From Prevotella sp. (GTDB taxonomy: Bacteria > Bacteroidota > Bacteroidia > Bacteroidales > Bacteroidaceae): a DNA stretch of 36,377 nucleotides. The translations under genes were made by a program, and so were the position numbers. The notes beneath the pieces are model-generated. The model did not search any database. It saw nothing but the letters and a program-made list of their open reading frames with translations, and was not told the origin of the DNA. The stretch is from contig JAFUSV010000167.1 of NCBI GenBank assembly GCA_017467565.1, positions 1 through 36,377 of the forward strand. Reading direction: 5' to 3'. Of this stretch, positions 32,346 to 36,377 are shown in pieces (position 1 is the first letter of the stretch; each line of letters opens with the position of its first letter).

Positions 32346-33920
32346 ATGTACGACAAAGAACATGGGCTGTACATCGCCCACAGCTCAAAGGGAGCACTGA
32401 GAGTCATAGGAAAGATGGCCAACCGCCACGGACTGATTGCGGGAGCCACGGGTACGGGTAAGACGGTCACTCTGCAAGTAATGGCCGAATCGTTCTGCCA
32501 GGCTGGCGTCCCCTGCTTCATGGCCGACATAAAAGGCGACCTGAGCGGTATCTCTCAGGCCGGCAAGATGAGCGGGTTCATCGAGAAGCGGTTGCCGGAA
32601 TTCTTCCCTGAGGGCCTGAACCAGGACTTCCAGCCCTGTCCCGTCCGTTTCTTTGATGTCTACGGCGAGCAGGGACATCCCATGCGTGCCACCGTGTCGC
32701 AGATGGGACCGCAGCTGCTGAGCCGCCTGCTGGGACTCAACGAGACACAGGACGGTGTGCTGAACATCACGTTCCGCATCGCCGACGAGCGTGGACTGAT
32801 GATTCTCGACCTGAAAGACCTGCGCTCCATGCTCGACTTCGTGTCGAAGCATGCCAAGGAGTACACCACGAAGTATGGTAATATCTCGACTCAGACGGTG
32901 GGCGCCATCCAGCGCTCGCTCCTGCAGCTGGAAGCACAGGGAGCCGACCACTTCTTCGGTGAGCCCTCGTTCGATATCCACGACCTGCTGCAGACCGAGG
33001 GAGGCAAGGGCGTGATGAATGTGCTGGCTGCCGACAAACTGATGATGCAGCCCAAACTGTACTCCACCTTCCTGCTCTGGCTGCTCAGCGAGCTTTATAG
33101 CACATTGCCCGAGGTGGGCGATATGGAATTGCCCAAGCTGGTGTTCTTCTTCGATGAGGCACACATGCTGTTCACCGATACTTCCAAGGCTCTGCTCGAC
33201 AAGATTGAGCAGGTCATCCGCCTCATCCGTTCTAAGGGTGTCGGCATCTATTTCATCACTCAGAGTCCTACTGACATCCCGGAGACTATCCTGGGACAGT
33301 TGGGCAACCGTGTGCAGCATGCCCTCCGTGCCTATACGCCGAAAGACCAGAAGGCCGTGAAGACGGCTGCCGACACCTTCCGTGCCAATCCCGAGTTCAA
33401 GACAGACGAGGCCATCATGAACTTAGAGACTGGCGAGGCACTTGTCAGCTTCCTCGACGAGAAGGGCGCTCCCTGCATGGTCGAGCGTGCCAAGATTCTG
33501 TTCCCCTTGTCACAGATAGGAGCTATCACCGAGGGCCAGCGCATGGACATCATCAAGCAGAGCCGCATCTACGGCAAGTACGACACGATGGTAGACCGTG
33601 AGAGCGCCTACGAGATTCTCACCAGGGAGACTGAGCAGGTGGAAGAGTCCGAACAGGAGGAACAGGCTGAGAAGAAAGAGAAAGCCGAGAAGAGCAAGAA
33701 GCCGGGCATCCTGAAGAAAATCCTCAAGGCTATCCTCACCGCCATCACCTCTACCGTAGCCACCATCCTGGGCACCATCGTCAGCGATAAGGTGACGGGC
33801 AAGAAGACGAAGTCCAGGACATCGGCCACAGGACGTGTGGTGAAGAATGCCACATCGGCTGCTACTCGTACCATGACAAAAGAACTGACACGCGACATCC
33901 TGGGTAATCTGGTGAAGTAA
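32346..33920 (+). CDS. HerA/YjgR-like P-loop ATPase (DUF853 type)
   Basis: A 524-residue protein. Walker A GATGTGKT (G33-T40) and Walker [10 protein letters not shown] (D270, E271) belong to the HerA/FtsK-like ATPase class. Conserved YjgR segments can be seen: [87 protein letters not shown] charged linker (about 425-465) and a small hydrophobic segment ([20 protein letters not shown]) near the C-terminus follow. The cellular role of YjgR-type proteins is unclear; DNA or protein translocation is only a guess. No nuclease partner (NurA-like) is next to it. Confidence 0.88.
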   Translation: MYDKEHGLYIAHSSKGALRVIGKMANRHGLIAGATGTGKTVTLQVMAESFCQAGVPCFMADIKGDLSGISQAGKMSGFIEKRLPEFFPEGLNQDFQPCPVRFFDVYGEQGHPMRATVSQMGPQLLSRLLGLNETQDGVLNITFRIADERGLMILDLKDLRSMLDFVSKHAKEYTTKYGNISTQTVGAIQRSLLQLEAQGADHFFGEPSFDIHDLLQTEGGKGVMNVLAADKLMMQPKLYSTFLLWLLSELYSTLPEVGDMELPKLVFFFDEAHMLFTDTSKALLDKIEQVIRLIRSKGVGIYFITQSPTDIPETILGQLGNRVQHALRAYTPKDQKAVKTAADTFRANPEFKTDEAIMNLETGEALVSFLDEKGAPCMVERAKILFPLSQIGAITEGQRMDIIKQSRIYGKYDTMVDRESAYEILTRETEQVEESEQEEQAEKKEKAEKSKKPGILKKILKAILTAITSTVATILGTIVSDKVTGKKTKSRTSATGRVVKNATSAATRTMTKELTRDILGNLVK

Positions 33921-33951
33921 ACACCCCTCGGGTCATGCAATAGTTGCACAG

Positions 33952-33989
33952 GCATTTAGCTCGTTTTTGTTAAAAAATGGGCTAAATGC
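33952..33989. terminator. Long hairpin between the ATPase gene and rpsU
   Basis: GCATTTAGC (33952-33960) pairs with GCTAAATGC (33981-33989), and GTTTTT/AAAAAAT inside the loop extends the stem. It could end the ATPase transcript. Its right end also touches the rpsU promoter, so a role as a regulatory site is possible. Confidence 0.5.
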
Positions 33990-34020
33990 TTGGTAGTTTG
34001 GAAAATATGTTGTACCTTTG
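33990..34020 (+). promoter_or_regulatory. Promoter of rpsU
   Basis: TTG (33990-33992), a 20-bp gap, TACCTTTG (34013-34020). Strong -7 match, about 77 bp before the start codon. Confidence 0.75.
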
Positions 34021-34097
34021 CACCCGCAATTCGTGCGCGCTGCGTGCGGATAGCATATAATGTCTAACAATTTAAATAATTAAAATCAAAAAACAGT

Positions 34098-34292
34098 ATG
34101 ATTATTGTACCGGTAAAAGAAGGCGAGAACATCGAGAAGGCCCTCAAGAAGTTTAAGAGAAAGTATGAGAAGACTGGAGTCGTGAAAGAGCTGCGTCGTC
34201 GTCAGCAATTCGACAAACCTTCTGTGCTGAAGCGCCTGAAGATGGAGCACGCCATTTACGTACAGCAGCTCCGTACAGCCGAGGAAAATTAA
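34098..34292 (+). CDS. rpsU: 30S ribosomal protein S21
   Basis: A 64-residue basic protein with the S21 pattern: MIIVPVKEGENIEKALKKFKRKYEKTGV followed by a basic helix LRRRQQFDKPSVLKRLKM. S21 joins the small subunit near the anti-Shine-Dalgarno region and helps translation initiation. The family length is about 60-70 residues. It has its own strong promoter. A short hairpin with a T-tract follows it at 34345-34371 (CGAAAACTGG against CCGGTTTTTCG) and may end the message. Confidence 0.95.
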   Translation: MIIVPVKEGENIEKALKKFKRKYEKTGVVKELRRRQQFDKPSVLKRLKMEHAIYVQQLRTAEEN

Positions 34293-34308
34293 AAAATCTC
34301 GGAAAATA

Positions 34309-34340
34309 TTTGGTAGTTTCATAAAATTTCCGTAAATTCG
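34309..34340 (+). promoter_or_regulatory. Probable promoter of the recombinase gene
   Basis: TTTG (34309-34312), a 20-bp gap, TAAATTCG (34333-34340), a one-base variant of the -7 consensus. Confidence 0.5.
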
Positions 34341-34390
34341 TTGCCGAAAACTGGAACACACCGGTTTTTCGAGATAAATGAGCAACGCCA

Positions 34391-35269
34391 ATGGTCGAAC
34401 AGTTCCTGAAATACCTGAGGTTCGAGAAAAACAGAAGCGAGCAGACGGTCAGGCGATACGCACAAAGTCTGCGCGAATTCGAGACCTATTTCAAGGGTGT
34501 GGACGAGGAGCTGACGTGGGCATCAGTGGATGCAGACGTAATCCGTGGGTGGCTCGAAGCAATGATGGACAAGGGGCATCAGGCCACATCAATGAATGCA
34601 GACCTGTCGGCCCTTAGAACGTTTTATCGCTTCGCACTCGCAAGAAGGATGGTCGACCATGATCCGGCACACCACGTGCAGGGACCCAAAAAGAATAAGC
34701 CGCTGCCGATGTATCTGAAGGAAAGCGAGATGAATGAGCTTCTGGATGATGTGGAGTGGGGTGATAATTATAAAGATGTACGTGCGCGTACCATTATATT
34801 ATTACTATACGAGACAGGGCTGAGAAGAGCTGAGCTGAGTAGCCTCAATGATGCCGATATCGACTTTGAGGCGCGACAGCTGAAAGTGACAGGCAAGCGC
34901 AACAAGCAGCGCCTGATCCCTTTTGGCGAAGAGCTGGCAAGGGAACTGCAACACTACAAGATGGTGAGAGACGGACAGGTGGACAGGCACTCGGAGGCTT
35001 TCTTCCTCAGTCCAAGAGGAGAGCGGATAACAGGTTCGCAGATCTATCATCTGGTCAATAAGCACCTGTCGAGAGTGTCGTCACTGAAGAAAAGGTCGCC
35101 ACATGTGCTGAGGCACACCTTTGCAACGACCATGCTCAATCATGATGCAAGCTTGGAGGGTGTCAGAAAACTGCTGGGCCATGAAAGCCTGGAGACAACA
35201 GAAATCTATACGCACACCACCTTCGAGCAGCTGAGACGAGTTTACAAGGAAGCCCACCCAAGGGGCTAG
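34391..35269 (+). CDS. xerC: Tyrosine recombinase, XerC/XerD type
   Basis: A 292-residue site-specific recombinase. N-terminal SAM-like core-binding domain (about 1-90, FEKNRSEQTVRRYAQSLREFETYF), then the catalytic domain with R145 (ETGLRRAEL), K in VTGKRNKQRLIP, H238-x-x-R241 (HVLRHTFATTM), H264 (LLGHESLETTEIYTH) and nucleophile Y273. Size and motifs fit a chromosomal XerC/XerD-like dimer-resolution enzyme; no mobile element is next to it, and the rpsU - recombinase - hpf order looks like a stable chromosomal arrangement. The choice between XerC and XerD is not safe from sequence alone. The start at 34391 is preferred; the overlapping frame from 34378 is not homologous. Confidence 0.9.
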   Translation: MVEQFLKYLRFEKNRSEQTVRRYAQSLREFETYFKGVDEELTWASVDADVIRGWLEAMMDKGHQATSMNADLSALRTFYRFALARRMVDHDPAHHVQGPKKNKPLPMYLKESEMNELLDDVEWGDNYKDVRARTIILLLYETGLRRAELSSLNDADIDFEARQLKVTGKRNKQRLIPFGEELARELQHYKMVRDGQVDRHSEAFFLSPRGERITGSQIYHLVNKHLSRVSSLKKRSPHVLRHTFATTMLNHDASLEGVRKLLGHESLETTEIYTHTTFEQLRRVYKEAHPRG

Positions 35270-35307
35270 TGCTTTATAGTTTAACTTTTTAAAAACAGGA
35301 GGTAACT

Positions 35308-35607
35308 ATGGAAATTAAGATTCAGTCGATTCATTTCGACGCTACCGAACAATTAGAGGCGTTCATTCAGAAGAAAGTCGCCAAGTTAGAAAAATCGTAC
35401 GAAGATATTCAGAAAGTAGAGGTGCAACTGAAAGTCGTCAAGCCAGCCACCGCTCAAAATAAGGAAGCAAGTCTGCTGGTGGCCATACCAGGAACCACTC
35501 TTCACGTGGAAAAGGTAAGCGACACATTTGAAGAAAGTATTGATCTTTGTGTGGACTCTATGAGGGTTCAATTGCAGAAAAATAAAGAAAAATCGAGAAA
35601 TTACTAA
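35308..35607 (+). CDS. hpf: Ribosome hibernation-promoting factor (HPF/RaiA family)
   Basis: A 99-residue short-form HPF/RaiA protein: strand MEIKIQSIHFDATEQLEAFIQKKVAKLEKSYEDIQ, then VEVQLKV, LLVAIPGTTLHVEKVSDTFEESIDLCVDSMRVQLQK. It binds the 30S subunit at the decoding site and silences ribosomes in stationary phase. A full AGGAGG (35296-35301) is placed well before the start, unusual for this phylum. It lies 38 bp after the recombinase gene, so the two are likely cotranscribed. Confidence 0.93.
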   Translation: MEIKIQSIHFDATEQLEAFIQKKVAKLEKSYEDIQKVEVQLKVVKPATAQNKEASLLVAIPGTTLHVEKVSDTFEESIDLCVDSMRVQLQKNKEKSRNY

Positions 35608-35625
35608 AAAAAACTTCAAAAAAGT

Positions 35626-35656
35626 TTTGGTAATTCAAAAATAAGTAGTAACTTTG
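35626..35656 (+). promoter_or_regulatory. Promoter of the tRNA - tuf operon
   Basis: TTTG (35626-35629), a 19-bp gap, TAACTTTG (35649-35656), 53 bp before the first tRNA. A weak AT-rich hairpin (AAAACTT/AAGTTTT, about 35610-35628) just upstream may end the hpf message. Confidence 0.75.
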
Positions 35657-35709
35657 CAGCCGTTTTCCAACAGGTCGTAATTCTGAAACGAGAGCGGCTG
35701 CTTGAAAAA

Positions 35710-35783
35710 GCCTCTTTAGCTCAGTTGGCCAGAGCACGTGATTTGTAATCTCGGGGTCGTTGGTTCGAATCCGACAAGAGGCT
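35710..35783 (+). tRNA. tRNA-Thr (anticodon TGT)
   Basis: Acceptor GCCTCTT pairs with AAGAGGC, discriminator T. D-arm GCTC...GAGC, anticodon loop TTTGTAA, T-arm GTTGG-TTCGAAT-CCGAC. CCA is not encoded. The anticodon stem has one T-T mismatch at the third pair. Confidence 0.95.
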
Positions 35784-35857
35784 CAGAAAATGCAAAAGCC
35801 AAGGGCGACAGTGGAGAACACAGACAGACAGGAGGTCTGACTGAATGCAATAATATT

Positions 35858-35940
35858 GGGAGGTTTCCAGAGCGGCCAAATGGGGCAGACTGTAAATCTG
35901 TTGTCTTTCGACTTCGGTGGTTCGAATCCATCACCTCCCA
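35858..35940 (+). tRNA. tRNA-Tyr (anticodon GTA)
   Basis: Acceptor GGGAGGT pairs with ACCTCCC, discriminator A. Anticodon loop CTGTAAA, and a long variable arm (class II), which is typical of bacterial tRNA-Tyr. T-loop TTCGAAT. CCA is not encoded. Confidence 0.95.
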
Positions 35941-35954
35941 CTCTCACGAGAAGT

Positions 35955-36020
35955 TGTTTTTGCGGAATTGAGTGCAAGCCGAGCGCAAAAGCTCGCTTTT
36001 GCTGAGGCGAAGCCGAGATG
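35955..36020. repeat. Probable dispersed repeat between tRNA genes
   Basis: The spacer between tRNA-Tyr and tRNA-Gly contains AGCGCAAAAGC-TCGCTTTTGCT and two copies of an AAGCCGAG core (at about 35979 and 36010). It is GC-richer than the other spacers and has internal symmetry, which suggests an inserted repeat unit within the tRNA operon. Confidence 0.5.
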
Positions 36021-36028
36021 CCGTACTT

Positions 36029-36101
36029 GCGGAAATAGCTCAGTTGATAGAGCACTAGCCTTCCAAGCTGGGGGTCGCGGGTTTGAGCCCCGTTTTCCGC
36101 T
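36029..36101 (+). tRNA. tRNA-Gly (anticodon TCC)
   Basis: Acceptor GCGGAAA pairs with TTTCCGC, discriminator T. Anticodon loop CTTCCAA between CTAGC and GCTGG, T-arm GCGGG-TTTGAGC-CCCGT. CCA is not encoded. Confidence 0.95.
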
Positions 36102-36116
36102 CTTTAAACGAACAAT

Positions 36117-36188
<72 letters not shown>

Positions 36189-36253
36189 CTCTGAGATGAC
36201 AGGAGGAGCAAAAACTATAAGTATATTCATAAAATTTATAAAACAACAAAACA

Positions 36254-36377
36254 CTGGCAAAAGAAACCTTTGTGCGCACCAAACCGCACGTAAACATCGG
36301 TACTATCGGTCACGTTGACCATGGTAAGACCACTCTGACCGCTGCTATCACGCTCGTTCTTTCGAAGCGCGTTGCTG
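36254..36377 (+). CDS. tuf: Elongation factor Tu, 5' part only
   Basis: The first 41 codons of EF-Tu run to the end of the window: [20 protein letters not shown], then [19 protein letters not shown], with the G1 P-loop motif [10 protein letters not shown]-Tu brings aminoacyl-tRNA to the ribosome. The codon in the initiator position is CTG (36254-36256), not ATG. The frame upstream reaches a TAA within a few codons and has no ATG, GTG or TTG. Either CTG is used for initiation or the base is an error. The gene follows four tRNA genes and is probably processed from the same transcript. Confidence 0.93.
   Translation, partial: MAKETFVRTKPHVNIGTIGHVDHGKTTLTAAITLVLSKRVA

Noticed and set aside
34391..35269. 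Integrase of a mobile element
   Set aside because: It sits between rpsU and hpf with no attachment-site repeats or cargo genes. A XerC/D-type housekeeping role is more likely.

Overview
The window looks like a chromosomal piece of a Prevotella/Segatella-type member of the Bacteroidales. Its promoters follow the Bacteroidetes pattern (TAnnTTTG at -7, with TTTG/TTG about 20 bp upstream). It carries a SusC/SusD pair, Prevotella-style C-terminal tails on secreted proteins, and the gene order rpsU - xerC-type recombinase - hpf - tRNA cluster - tuf. Everything here was read by eye from the sequence; no database search was run.

Region 1 (1-3.8 kb): a Xaa-Pro aminopeptidase (M24) and a secreted GH2 enzyme with the NxKG motif of beta-glucuronidases. 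Region 2 (3.8-23.0 kb): a beta-mannan / galactomannan utilisation locus. It opens with an AraC-family regulator. Next come a short transcript (a secreted multi-module protein and a 54-aa peptide) and a tightly packed operon of about 16 kb: surface GH26 mannanase, a binding-like protein, SusC, SusD (frameshifted in this sequence), an IPT/TIG glycan-binding lipoprotein, a duplicated-module protein, GH36 alpha-galactosidase, a second GH26, GH130 mannosylglucose phosphorylase, a GPH-family sugar symporter and a mannobiose/cellobiose 2-epimerase. The inferred route is as follows. Surface GH26 cuts the mannan and SusCD plus the binding proteins import oligosaccharides. GH36 removes galactose and the second GH26 releases mannobiose. 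The symporter takes mannobiose into the cytoplasm, the epimerase makes mannosyl-glucose, and GH130 phosphorolyses it to mannose-1-phosphate and glucose. Both promoters of the locus carry the same pair of direct repeats, 21 bp apart and at the same distance from the -7 box. These are good candidates for the AraC-regulator sites.

Region 3 (23.0-27.4 kb): an HU-like DNA-binding protein, then an array of five near-palindromes on an exact 22-bp period. An AT-rich island follows, with a promoter, a long structured leader, and four genes of unknown function, one of them a 59-aa two-helix membrane protein. Next to the island is a remnant of a HigA-type antitoxin. Region 4 (27.5-30.6 kb): ECF sigma factor, a membrane protein that is probably its anti-sigma factor, and a secreted DUF4419 protein. 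Region 5 (30.9-34 kb): a HigBA-type toxin-antitoxin pair under a palindromic operator, a lipoprotein and a HerA/YjgR-like ATPase. Region 6 (34-36.4 kb): rpsU, a XerC/D-type recombinase, hpf, tRNA-Thr(UGU)-Tyr-Gly-Thr(GGU), and the start of tuf, which in this sequence begins with CTG instead of ATG.

The least explained items are the palindrome array, the leader at 24.2-24.45 kb with two mutually exclusive 8-bp pairings, the shared beta-rich module spread over three mannan-locus proteins, and the proteins of the AT-rich island.
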